64,000 nt of DNA. It comes from Vigna angularis. Lineage: Eukaryota; Streptophyta; Magnoliopsida; Fabales; Fabaceae. Positions 11,105 to 22,471 of this stretch are shown here, one piece after another; the first letter of the stretch is position 1, and each line of letters begins with the position of its first letter. The notes under the pieces are model-generated. The model was not told the DNA's origin. It saw only the letters and a list, made by a program, of their open reading frames with translations, and ran no database searches. Both the position numbers and the translations under genes were made by a program. The DNA is taken from assembly GCF_016808095.1 (NCBI RefSeq), contig NC_068980.1:16061388-16125387 (forward strand). The letters are read 5' to 3'.

Positions 11105-12974
11105 GTAACCTCTAAACTTTCATATAGTTGAATATGATTTAAATTATTTTACGCTTCTTTCATTAATTGTTAGTGATTTCCTCCTTTGCTCAATGCTTGT
11201 TATGTTTTGATCACTCATACCATGATGTTTAGATTTCTTTGTTATTGGGAATTACCTAAAAACCTTGATCTGGAGAATTTCACCCAAAAGAAAGATTGCC
11301 TAGGGATAGGTGTTAAGACCATAGCAAGTGTATCGAATCTTATCAAGTAATAATAAATGGTAAGACCAAGTATCGTTTCCCAAGAGACTCACGACACTAA
11401 ATAGTCATGTAATTACTTAACTAATTAAGACTTTGAAGAAAAATTTAGGGTTTTTAAATTCAAAAACAAGAAAGTAAATATGAATGCAATTTTAATCAAT
11501 TGAAGAGAAACGCAAAAGTGAATGATGATGTTCGTATTATGAGATGAAGATGTTGTTGGGGTTTTGATTTCACCTAATCACTCCCATGTATATAAGAATT
11601 CTTCTTCTTTATTAAATGTCAATGTCACTTTCTAAATTACTTAGAACCCAATGTCTCGGCGAAAGAAGCCTATCCTTAATTACTAGACCACAATGTCTTG
11701 CATCCCTAATAATTAATTTTACATTACGAAGGGAAACTTAAGACAACCAAGCGTTTTATCCCTATGTCTAAGCAATACTTCCCTTGGGAGAAATTCCCCA
11801 GTTCTAGGTTTCTAGGTATTTGTCAATAACAAAGAAGACCACAAATCATGCCATGAATGAGTTAAACATAACAAGCATAGAGCAAAGGAGAATAGCCCTA
11901 ACACTTAATGAAAGAAGCATATATAAACCGGAATCAATTCAAATACATGAGAGTTTAGAGTCTACATCTTTCCCCAACAACAAATTGAATTTAGTTCCCC
12001 CTTGTCATGGAGAAACTAGATGTACAATGGAATGAGAATGAAAGATAAACCCTAAAAACCGAAGAGGAGAGCTTCCGCATCCACTTCTGCCTCCAGAGAG
12101 TTGGAAAAGTCTGAATATGCGTCACTTCTGTCAAAAGATACCCCCTCTAGGACGTGCAAGTCCTTATATACAGCTGAATTGGATCATGGGCCAATGTTGC
12201 TAATGCTCAGCGCCCCTACTTAGGGCGCCTAGGCGAGCTTGCGAGAGAAATGGTACTCAGCACCCTAGGAAGGGCACCCAAGCGTGAAACGATACTTGAA
12301 GTTTGACGCTCAACGTCTTTGAAAGGGCACCCAAGCGTGAGTGCGAGACCTCCAACGCTGAGGGTCAAGAAAAGGGCGCCCAAGCGTCCTGCGACCTTTT
12401 ATAGCCTTCTCTTCTGGTGCTCTTTCTATCCTTTTTGAGTTCCAACTTCTTGACAATTTAACTCCTCTTCCAATTCATCGCAGTTTCCTACAAAATCAAG
12501 GGAATTTAGTGATAAAATCCTCAAGTATATCCTCAACTCCCTTATTCACCCAAATAAGCTAAAAGCAATAGAACTAACAAGTTTCTAAGTCAAAAATGGT
12601 TCATTTATTATCAAAATTTAATCCTAAATAACGGTGAAATCAACCGTTATCAATAGGGATATAATGTTTGGTTGTCTTAGAAGATGAATTCTTATATATA
12701 TGAAAGTAAGGAAGGTGAAATCTAAACCCCAACAACATAATCATCTCATATTACTAACACCATTCATTCTTGTGTTAAGTCTCAATTGATCAATTTGCAT
12801 TCATATTTACTTTTGTTGCATTTGCATTGAAACACAAACAAAATAGCTTATCAGTGTTAATTAGTTAAGTAATTACATGATTGTTTAGTGTCGTGCGTCT
12901 TTTGGGATACGATACTTGGTTTTACCATTTATTATTACTTGATACAATTTGGTACACTTGCCAATGAGTTAACA
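11105..12974 (+). repeat. Element E 5' LTR, truncated and interrupted
   Basis: Parts 11105-11310 and 12653-12974 match the 3' LTR (21648 to 22301); the first third is missing and a further internal deletion occurs near 12685 (GTCTTA joined to GAAGATGAATTC). It ends CCAATGAGTTAACA, the same end as the 3' LTR. Confidence 0.8.
11311..12652 (-). repeat. Solo LTR inside element E 5' LTR, TSD ATAGG
   Basis: Reverse-oriented 1342-bp LTR. On the plus strand it starts TGTTAAGACC and ends CAACCGTTATCA, with perfect 5-bp duplication ATAGG at 11306-11310 and 12653-12657. Its terminal hairpin is the TGATAACGGT version (stem ATAACGGT, ACCGTTAT). This insertion fixes the LTR ends of this subfamily as TGATAAC...TTAACA. 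Confidence 0.93.
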
Positions 12975-12980
12975 AGTTTT

Positions 12981-12998
12981 TGGTGCCGCTGCCAAAGA
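12981..12998 (+). other. Element E primer-binding site, decayed tRNA-Asp type
   Basis: TGGTGCCGCTGCCAAAGA begins 6 nt after the LTR end at 12974. It matches the complement of the plant tRNA-Asp 3' end (TGGCGCCGTTGCCGGGGA) with several changes. Confidence 0.7.
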
Positions 12999-13129
12999 CT
13001 CGTGGTTTAAACTATACTTTTGTGTGATTCTTAACTAGTTTTGACTTTATTTTTATTGTTCTTTAATTTTTGTTTTTTTATTTTTAATTTTTAGGCTAAT
13101 TGGGTGCTCTAGTGTTTTGTTTTTTTAGT

Positions 13130-14690
13130 GGATGCAGGATAAGATTCGCACTAGGAGCACAAAAATATCTGAACCTTTCTTTTCAGGTCTGGAAAACAGT
13201 AGAAGAAGAAGGAAGAAAAGGATTTCCAAAGAACTTTTTCCCTCTATTGAGACTCTTCAACAACCTTTCACATTATCGGACCAGAAGACAGAAGATATGA
13301 CTGACAATCAGAATGGTAGACATACCTTGGCAGATTATGTAGCGGTCATTGGACCTCTTCGTTTTAATAGCATTGCAAGGCCAACAGTAAATGTCACAAG
13401 CATGGAGATGAAACCTGCTCTCATTCAACTGGTGAAGAGCAATCAATTCAATGGATTGACTCATGAAAATCCATATGAAAATCTGACCACTTTCAATGAA
13501 ATATGCAATACAGTGAAGATTAATGGTGTGCCAGATGAGGCTATTAGACTTAGCTTGTTCCCTTTCTCTTTAGAAGGAAATGCTAAGATGTGGCTTAATT
13601 CATCCCCGAGAATAGCTTCACTGAGTGGGAAGATGTGGTGGCAAAATTTCTGAATAAATATTTTCCTTAGTCCAAGGTCAACAAAGGCAAGCAAAAAATT
13701 TCTTCTTTTAGAAAGGTCATGGACGAAACTCTAGGTCAAGCATGGGATAGATTCAAAGTTTTATTGCGGAAGAAGCCCACACATGGCTTTGATGAACCCA
13801 CGGTGGTCATTCTTTTCCTTGGAGGACTGAGTTCACAGACTAAATTGATGCTAGATGCCACAGGTAGAGGTAATATGAAGTGCAAGACTCCAGAGGAAGC
13901 TTATGAGTTGATTGAAAATATGGTCGCCAATGATAATGAGATGCATAATGAAAGGGCTCAATTTCAACCGAAAGAAGTTCTATAATTACAATCTCAAGAT
14001 GCTCTATTAGCTCAGAACAAAATAATGACTCAAAAATTGGAGACTCTCATGAAGAAAATCTCTCAACTGCCTCAAGATATGCAGAATGTTTCTCAAGCTC
14101 AACATCAGCTTTGTGAGCTATGTGGTGGAGATCATGTCAATGGACAATGTGCCATGCAAGCTATTACCCAAGAAGAAGTCAATTTTATGGGTAATCAGGG
14201 TTGCCCAGGTAACTACAACCAAGGGTGGAAACCTCACCCAATTATGGGTCAAGGGCCAGTTGGGCAGTTCAATAGACCACCATAGCAACAATGGCAACAA
14301 CAACCCTCCTTATTTGATAGGACTGCAAAGTTAGAGGAGACACTCCAAAATTTATGCAAGTGTCAATCTCCAACCATAACAGCACTGAAGCTGCTATAAG
14401 GAATTTGGAGATATAGGTTGGTCAACTAGCTAAGAAGTTGGAGGATAAGTCCGAGAAGAATTTTGGGGTTAATACTGAAGTTAACCCTAAGGAGGAGTGT
14501 AAAGTCATTATTACTAGAAGTGGCAAGATGTTAGATGAGAGAAAAATAGAGTGAAAAGAGAAAGAGAAGTTGAGTGGAAAAGGAGAAGCTGAGAGAAAAG
14601 AATAAGAGAAAGATGAGGGAGATAAAAAGAAAGAAGAAGAGGACGAGAAAGACAGGAGAAAAACAATTGAGAAACCCCTTTCTTATCCAA
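13130..14690 (+). pseudogene. Element E gag polyprotein, broken
   Basis: The longest piece, 13132-13653, has LADYVAVIGPLRFNSIARP and PALIQLVKSNQFNGLTHENP. A frameshift follows WLNSS near 13605, and the capsid-like part resumes at 13719 (LGQAWDRFKVLLRKKPTHGF). Stops lie near 13665 and 13983. The zinc-knuckle-like CELCGGDHVNGQC is at about 14113-14151, followed by a glutamine-rich linker, a coiled-coil segment and a Lys/Glu-rich stretch at 14520-14680. Structural capsid/nucleocapsid protein in the living element; inactive here. Confidence 0.85.
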
Positions 14691-14734
14691 AAAATTTTTC
14701 AAGGAAGGAAAAAGAAAAGCAGTTTGAGCGTTTT

Positions 14735-15320
14735 GTGGAAATTTTCAAGAAATTGGAGATTAACTTCTCTAACGCACTTCAACAAATGCCTTCTTATGCT
14801 CGATTTTTGAAGGAACTTCTACGAAAAAGAGGAAGTACATTGAAGAGGAGACCATTGAAGTACAGGGAAATTGCAGTGCTATCATACAGAAACTCTTGCC
14901 TCCTAAATTTAAAGATCGGGATAGTTTCACCATCCCATGCACCATAGGAAAGTTAGTTGTTGGAAGGGCATTGATTGATTTGGGAGCCAGCATCAACTTG
15001 ATGCCTCTCTCTAATTAGCATATAGATATCTTAAATACCCTTATGGGGTGGTTGAAGATGTGCTTGTTAAAGTGGACAAATTTTTATTTCCTCTGGATTT
15101 TGTCATCATGGAGATGGAGGAGGATGTAGATGTGCCTCTCATTCTTGGGAGACCCTTTATGAAGACTGCCAGAGTCTAAATTGATGTGGAGAATGGTAAA
15201 CTTAAGGTGAGGGTGCAAGATGAAGAAGTGAATTTTGACGTGTTTGAAGCCATGTCCCATGCAAATGATGATAAGGCATGCTTTCACCTTGACACACTTG
15301 ATGAAGTATGTATGGTCTAA
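14735..15320 (+). pseudogene. Element E aspartic protease, broken
   Basis: Fragments in changing frames: MEIFKKLEINFSNALQQMP (gag-PR linker), then GRALIDLGASINLMPLS around 14963-15010 (active-site DLG), then PLILGRPFMKTARV near 15136-15178 in another register, followed by a stop. Around 15013-15035 the segment between the active-site block and YPYGVVEDVLVKVD is deleted. Unlike A and D there is no post-protease extension; the sequence leads to RT. Confidence 0.8.
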
Positions 15321-15569
15321 GAGAAGATGATATGTTTTTCTTCTCCCTTAGAGAAAACTCTCATTAATGCTTGTGAGGACTGGAATGAGGAGGAAGAAGA
15401 ATTGATTGATGAGTGCTTAAATGACTTGGATGTGTTAAAAGAAATTCCTTTTGATGAGGCGAAAATTGAAGATATTAATGTCAAGGAAAAAGTCAAGGAA
15501 AATAAACATGAGTTGAAGATGTTACTACCACATTTGAAGTATGTGTTCTTAGAGGAAGGTTGAAATAAA

Positions 15570-17060
15570 CCTGTCATTATCAGTAATTCTATATCCTGTA
15601 AGGAAGAAGAAAAGTTGGTGGAAGTTTTAAAAGCAAACAAAAGAGCTAGTGGGTGGTCAATTTCGGATCTTAAAGGTATAAGTCTGACTTATTGCATGCA
15701 CAAAACATTCATGGAAGAGAATTATAAACTAGTTGCTCAACCACAGAGGAGACTAAATCATGTGATGAAGGATGAAGTTAGAAAGGAAGTTCTGAAGCTT
15801 TTGGAGGCTAGTATCAAATATCCTATTTCTGATAGTGCATGGGTAAGCCTAGTGCAGGTGGTGCCAAAGAAAGAAGGGATGATAGTTATCTATAATGAAA
15901 AGAATGAGCTCATACCTATTAGGACGGTTAATGGATGGAGGATGTATATTTATTATAGAAAGTTGAATAAGGCCACAAGGAAGGATCACTTTCCTCTTCC
16001 TTTCATGGATCAAATGCTAGAGAGATTGACAGGTCAAGCTTTCTATTGCTTTCTAGATGTTCAGGATATAATCAAATTGTAGTGGATCACAAAGATCAGG
16101 AAAAGACTACTTTTACTTTTCCATTAGATATTTTTGCTTATAGAAAAATATCATTTGGATTATGTAATGCTCCAGCCACATTTCAAAGATGTGTGCAGGC
16201 AATCTTCGCGGATATGATAGAAAAATGCATTGAAGTTTTCATGGATGATTTTTCGGTATTTGGTGATTCCTTCCAATTGTGTTTATCTAACTTGGATGTT
16301 GTTCTCAAAAGATGTATTTAGACAAACCTTATTCTCAACTGGGAAAAATGCCCTTTCATGGTAACTGAAGGTATTGTTCTAGGTCATAAGATTTCTTCCA
16401 AAGGAATTGAGGTTGACAAAGCTAAAGTGGAAGTCATTGAAAAACTTCCACCACCAACAAATGTGAAAGGAGTCAGAAGCTTTTTGGGGCATGCTGGTTT
16501 TTATAGAAGATTCATTAAAGACTTCTCCAAGATTGCCAAACCCTTAAGCAATCTCCTTGTCAAAGACACGCCTTTTGAGATGAATGAAGAATGTCTTAAG
16601 GCTTTTGACATCTTGAAGAATAAACTGATTTTTTCCCCAGTGATTATAGATCCAAACTGGAATCAAGATTTTGAGTTGATGTGTGATGTTAGTGATTATG
16701 CCATAGGTGTCATACTTGGCCAGAGAAGAGAGAAGGAAGACAGAAGGTTTTTCACACTATCTATTATGCAAGCAAAGTTTTGAATGGAGCCCAGTTGAAT
16801 TATGCCACTACAGAAAAGGAATTCCTTGCTATGGTGTACGCTTTGGAGAAATTTAGGCCTTATCTCATTGGGTCTAAAGTGATTATATATACGGATCATG
16901 CAGCTATCAAGTATTTGTTAACTAAGCCGGATTCTAAACCACGCTTGATTAGATTAGTGTTTTTGTTGTAAGAGTTTGATGTGGAAATCTGTGACAAGAA
17001 GGGTAGTGAGAACTTAATTGTAGATCATTTATCCCGGTTAGTTAATGATGAAGTTCAGGC
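15570..17060 (+). pseudogene. Element E reverse transcriptase and RNase H, broken
   Basis: RT spans two frames: 15615-16082 (WSISDLKGISLTYCMHKTF; VQVVPKKEGM; RKDHFPLPFMDQMLERL) and, after a frameshift near 16060, 16046-16321 with KISFGLCNAPATFQRC and the catalytic box EVFMDDFSVFG, where F-x-D-D replaces the usual YxDD as in Athila/Tat. A stop is at 16319. The connection and RNase H follow at 16358-16783 ([33 protein letters not shown]) and 16780-17040 ([23 protein letters not shown]), interrupted by stops and one more shift. Confidence 0.88.
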
Positions 17061-19651
17061 AAAGAAAAAGAGATTCGAGAATCCTTTTTCAGATGAAACA
17101 CTCTTGCACATTCAATAGAGGCCATGGTTTGCTGAGATGGCTAATTTTAAAGCTGCAGGAGTAATCCAGAAGATTTTAACTGGCAACAAAAGAAGAAGTT
17201 TTTGCATGATGCAAAACAGTTTATTTGGGATGATCCCTTCTTGTTCAAGATTGGAGCGGATAACCTTTTAAGGCGTTGTGTCACTAATGAAGAAGTTGCA
17301 TGAATTCTTTGGCATTGTAATAATTCACCATTTGGGGGGAACTTTAATGAAGATATAACAGCTACAAAAGTCCTTCAGTCGGGATTTTATATGCCTACTT
17401 TGTTTAAGGATGCTCACTATCATGCTAAAAACTGTGATAAGTGTCAGAGAATTGGGAGCATCTGAAGAAGACATGAAATGTCATTGCATGTCATTTTGGA
17501 GGTTGAAGGTCTTTGATTGTTGGGGAATAGACTTTGTTGGTCCTTTTCCACCGTCTTTCAATAATGAGTATATTCTGGTGGCGGTGGATTATGTGAGTAA
17601 ATGGGTAGAAGTAGTTGCCTGTCCTAAAAATGATGCTAGTACAATTATTAAATTTCTGAAAAGGCAAAGTTTTGCTCGGTTTAGAGTTCCTAGAGTTCTT
17701 ATTAGTGATGGAGGATCCCATTTTTGTAATGCTCAACTTGCAAAACTGCTCAAGCATTATGGAGTGAGGCATAAGGTGGTTGCACCCTACCATCCACAGA
17801 CAAACGGGAAATCTGAAGTGTCTAATAGGGAGATAGAGAAGATTCTTCAAAAGACGGTTGCTTCATCACGGAAGGATTGGTCTCAAAAGTTAGATGACGT
17901 TCTTTGTGCATACAGAACTGCAATGAAGACGGCCATAGGATTATCTCTTTTTTAGTTAGTCTATAGAAAAGCGTGTCATTTGCTAGTAGAGATGGAGCAT
18001 CAAGCTTTTTGGCTTTAAAATTCTTAAATTTTGATCCCTTTGATACCGCTAATAAGAGAAGAAGGCAAATTCATGAGCTTGAAGAGATGCGTTTGCATGC
18101 TTATGATTCTTCCAAGAACTACAAAGAGAAGGTAAAATTTTATCATGACAGGAACTTGGTTGTTAACACTCGGCAAGTGTACCGAATCATATTAAGTAAT
18201 AATAAAATGGTAAGACCAAGTATCATTTCGCAAATGACTCACAGCCTAGACAGTTATGTGATTTCTTGATTAAATTAGACTGGTAAACAAAATCATTGTG
18301 TTTGAATTGTGGAAAATAAACATGAATGCAAGTTTTGATCAATTGGATTGAAAGATGCAAAAGTGATTGATGTAGAATATGAATGATTATGTTGTTGGGG
18401 TTTCCGACTTATCCTATCCACTCTCATGTATTCATGAATTCATCTTTCTTTATTAATGTTAATGCCACTTTCTAATTTACCTTAAACTCGATGTCTCGGT
18501 AAAGAAAGCCTAATCCTAATCACTAGTTTACAATGTCTTGTCTCCCTAGCAATTATTCATGCATTACATTCGCACAGAAGCTTAAAGGCAACCAATCCTC
18601 CTATCCCTATGTCTAGTTAATATTGCTCTTGGGAGAATTTCCTCAATTCTAGATTTACCTATATGTGTCCATATAAATAACATCAATGATCATGCAATTG
18701 AATGAATTAAACAAAGCATGTATAGAGTGTAGAAGAAAAACCCTAACAATTAATGAAGCAAAGCATATAAAATATAGAACCAATTCAATACATGAAAGTT
18801 TCAAAGGATTACACCGGTTCCCCAACAACAATGGAGGTTTAGTTCACCATAGACATGGTGAAACTAGATGAAAAGAATGAAAGATAGAACCCTAAAAGTT
18901 GAAGATCGGAGCTTCCGCATCCAAAATCCGCCTCCAAGGGGTGAAGAGAGTGTGATTTTGCCTCTTTCTGTCCAAAGATTTTTAATAAACCTTATATAGT
19001 TTATTAAAAATTACAGAAAATAGGCTCAAGCCCAATTAAATGGCGCTCGGCGCAATTTTGGCACTCAATGGTAAGTGCGGTTCTAAAGAATGACGCTCAG
19101 CGGTAAAAGTTGCGCTCAATGGTGACTACAATACTTGAATTTTGCCCTCGGCGATGCCGCTTAAGCGTGAAACAATATATCCATCAGTCAGATTGGCGCT
19201 CAGCGGTGCAAATGGCGCTGAGCGGTGACAACGGTTCTTCTTTTGTGCACTTTTCCTTCCTTTTCTGAATGCAACTCCTTCTACTTCAACTTCTTTCATC
19301 TAATTCATCTTAATTCCTACTAAAACAAGGAAAACCAAGCATAAAACCCATCCAACTCTCTTATTTCCAAAACTTAAGCAAAAGCATGAAATGGTAAAGA
19401 AGGTATTTCATCCAGGGCAGTAGGTGTTATTGTTCAATTCACGTTTAAAGCTTTTCCCTAGGAAATTGAAATCCAAGTGGTCTGGGCCGTTTACAATTAA
19501 GGATGTCAAACCGCATGGGGCAATTGAGTTGATAGATTTGGCTTCTGACGATCCACAAAGAAGTTGGGTGGTTAATGGGCAACGTCTCAAGCATTATTTG
19601 GGTGGTGAGGTTGAACTACTTTCCACTGTTATGGAGTTGGTTGACCCTTGA
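17060..19651 (+). pseudogene. Element E integrase, broken and split by an LTR
   Basis: The N-terminal zinc-binding region is recognisable near 17320-17460 (NCDKCQRIG), with a stop just before it. The catalytic core at 17410-17955 shows the D-D-E residues in [32 protein letters not shown] and [15 protein letters not shown]. The C-terminal domain is cut by a reverse LTR at 18161-19391 and resumes with LLFNSRLKLFPRKLKSKWSG, ending at the TGA at 19649-19651. A stop also precedes the resumption (CAGTAGGTG). Inactive. Confidence 0.87.
18161..19391 (-). repeat. Reverse LTR inserted in element E integrase
   Basis: Starts on the plus strand TGTTAACACTCGG and follows the LTR to GCATGAAA. Integrase coding resumes with TGGTAAAGAAGG, and TTGGT precedes the LTR, so four of five target bases are duplicated (TTGGT against ATGGT). 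The first 75-90 bp of the LTR (TGATAAC end) are missing, so one end has been trimmed after or during insertion. GC-rich CGCTCAGCGG motifs lie at 19040-19230. Confidence 0.8.
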
Positions 19652-21016
19652 GCATAATGGTGTCAAGCTAATGACGTTAAACGAGCGCTTACTAGGAGGC
19701 AACCCAGTTTTCTAAACTTGCTTTCTTTTGTTTATGACTGTTTTAGTTATGTTTATTTTGTTTAGTATTAGTGAGATGATGTACTTGGTTTAAATTAATA
19801 GTGTTGCAATGGTTTGATTATGTGATAAATTGTTTGATCTGTAATATTATTATGTGTTTTTAGTTTGATTGTGATTGATGTTGAGATAATGGTTGGTTTA
19901 GCCCTTAAGACAAGTGGTTGCTCTTAATTGTTTAAAACAGATGCATGATTTAAATGATATTGATTGATGTGCTGGGCAAGATTGTTATCATAATTGTGGG
20001 ACTTGAGTTAACCCGTGAGAGGTTGGACTCTAGAGTTTTTGTTGATTGAATGCTATTGCTTTGGAATCATAAGTGATTTTGCCTGATGTTCTATGTTGAA
20101 CCACTTGCTTGCTTGTTACAAATGATCAAGGCCATCTGTTCTTATCTCATGTAAGCCAATACCAATATGTTAGCCCAACAAAGAACAATTTTTGTTCTAT
20201 CCTTTGGACCTTGAGCTGAATATGTGAAAAAAAACCAATTAAAATTTTTGCCTTAAGTTGAGTTGAGTATGATTGTATGGTATAGGAGAATGGTTCAAAG
20301 TTTGGGGTTGTTGGGAAATTGGAAATTATTGCAGAAAAAGGTAATGAAAAAGATAAAGAGCATTGAGCAAAAGAAAAGAGAAAAAGGAATAGATGGATAA
20401 GGAAAAGCTCAATGAATAAAAGTTGGGATTAAGTTGGGAATTGTTTCTCAAGTGAAAAGCAGAAAGAGAGATTAGTTCTATATCATGAAATAAATTGTTG
20501 ACTCTCTTAACTCAAGGAATTTTGTTGTTCGAAAAAACCAGTTTTCTTCTTAGCCCAACCATGATACAAGCCTTAAAAAGTCCTTGTGATGATAACTTGC
20601 TTGTGAGTGTGTTTGATGTTGGTTAAATGAAAGGCAAAGTTGATTTATGTGACATTGTGATGGTAGAGTGAAAGAGTCACCATAATATACAACTTTGAGC
20701 ATGAGTGAAACACTTTTCTTGGTGAGGAATAGTTCCATGCACTATAGGATAACATTTTTGCTTGGTTGTTGATCATTCATAAGGTTTGCATCTGTTGTAT
20801 ATTTTTTGACTATGTGAGCACCATAATTAAGCTTGAGGGGCTAAGTCATCATTACATCTTGACTGATATTTCTATGATGAGCATACATGAATAATTTACT
20901 TGTTTGAGAAGAAAATGCTTTTTGGTGTGTTAAACCATTGTAGTGTTGCTATTTTGTTTATGCTAAGTTACATTTTGTTTTGCTTGAGGACAAGCAAAGT
21001 TTCAAGTTTGGGGTTG
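19652..21016 (+). other. Element E 3' noncoding region, hairpin motif, PPT and PPT-like copy
   Basis: Directly after the integrase stop is the clan-wide block GTCAAGCTAATGACGTTAAA...GAGCGCTTACTAGGAGGCAACCCAG (19662-19706, quoted in parts), whose end can pair as C-T-G/A-G-G loop. The rest is noncoding and matches D in reverse orientation. The true polypurine tract AAGTTTGGGGTTG is at 21004-21016, touching the LTR. A second identical AAGTTTGGGGTTG is at 20298-20310, about 700 bp upstream. Confidence 0.75.
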
Positions 21017-22301
21017 TGATAACGGTTGATTTTACCGTTATCTGTGATTCAATTTTGATACTAAATTAACCATTTTTGACTTAGAAACTTCCTTAATCTC
21101 TCGTTTTGAGTTTAATTGTGTGAATAAGAGAGTTGAGGTTATACTTGATGATTTTTATCACTAATTCCCTTGATTTTGTAGGTTACAGAAAAAACACCAG
21201 AAGAGAAGGCTACAGAAGGTCGCAGGACGCCTGGTTGCCCTTTTCTGGGGCCCTCAGCGCCAGCAGTCACGCACCAGCGCCTGCTTGCCCCTTGAGGGGC
21301 GCTAAGCGCCAGACTCCAGGTACCGTAGGACACTTGGTTGCCCCTTTCAGGGCCCTCAACGCCACTTCTCTCGCAAGCTCGCCCGGTTGCCCTAAGTAGG
21401 GGCGTTGAGCACCAACGTGTTGGGCCTTTAGATTTATTTTTCATCTATTTAAGGATTTACACGCCCTAGGGTTAATATATTTGGAAGGCTGAAGCGCACA
21501 AACACATTTTTTGACCCTTTGGAGGCAGATTTGGATGCGGGAGCTCTCCTCTTGGTTTTCTAGGGTTTTTATCTCACTTTCATTCCATTGTACACCAAGG
21601 TTCTCCATGGTTATGGAGAACTAAACTCATTTGTTGTTAGGAAAGATGTAACCTCTAAACTTTCATGTAGTTGAATATGATTTAAATTATTTTATGCTTC
21701 TTTCATTAATTGTTAGTGATTTCCTCCTTTGATCAATGCTTGTTATGTGTTGATCACTCATAGCATGATGTTTTGATTTTTTTGTTATTGGGAAATACCT
21801 AGAAACCTTGATCTGAAGAATTTCACCCAAAAAAAATATTGCCTCGGGATAGGGATAAGATGTTTGGTTGTCTTAAGCTTCTGTTCGTAATGCAGAATTG
21901 ATTATTAGGGATGCAAGGGATTATGGTCTAATAATTAAGGATAAACTTTTTACGCTGAGGGATCGGGTTCTAAGTAATTTAGAAAGTGACGTTAACAATT
22001 TAATGAAGAAGATGAATTCTTATATACATGAAAGTAAGGAAGGTGAAATCTAAACCTCAACAACATAATCATCTCATATTATTAACACCATTCCTTCTTG
22101 TGTTTAGCCTTAATTGATCAATTTGCCTTCATCTTTACTTTTGTTGCATTTGCATTTAAACACCAACAAATAGCTTTTCAGTCTTAATTAGTTAAGTAAT
22201 TACATGATTGTTTAGTGTCGTGAGTCTTCTGGGATACGATACTTTGTCTTACTATTTATTATTACTTGATACGATTTGGTACACTTGCCAATGAGTTAAC
22301 A
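21017..22301 (+). repeat. Element E 3' LTR
   Basis: Starts TGATAACGGTTG right after the PPT and ends GAGTTAACA, 1285 bp. The first 25 bp form a strong hairpin (GATAACGGT ... ACCGTTATC). GC-rich GGGGCGCTAAGCGCC-type motifs lie at 21230-21415, upstream of the transcription-start-like region (21450-21560). The ORFs at 21133 and 21139 are LTR noncoding sequence. The base sequence after it, AATAT, would be the target duplication, but the left counterpart is lost. Confidence 0.9.
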
Positions 22302-22471
22302 AATATTTTCTGTCATGTTGTGAAGATGCATGACTACGAAACTAGTTTATTTTCCTTGGGTTACGTGTTTTCACGGTTTTACCTCTTGAATTTCCATATT
22401 CAGTTATCTAAATCCAGAAGTAGTCTCAAATTTCTATTTTAGACCCAATGAACAATGTTTGTATGTTTTAG

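Larger units (their letters stand above)
11105..22301 (+). mobile_element. Element E: Athila-like Ty3/gypsy retrotransposon with full gag-PR-RT-RH-IN, degraded
   Basis: Order: truncated 5' LTR (11105-12974, interrupted), decayed PBS (12981-12998), gag (13130-14690), protease (14735-15320), RT-RNase H (15570-17060), integrase (17060-19651, interrupted), 3' noncoding region (19652-21016), PPT (21004-21016), 3' LTR (21017-22301). The order PR-RT-RH-IN defines Ty3/gypsy. The RT box VFMDDFSVFG and tRNA-Asp-like primer site point to Athila. It has no ORF in the env position: the 3' noncoding region begins right after integrase. Many stops and frameshifts plus two reverse LTR insertions make it inactive. 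It is the only element here with a pol region, hence a candidate relative of the helper for the pol-less elements. Confidence 0.85.
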
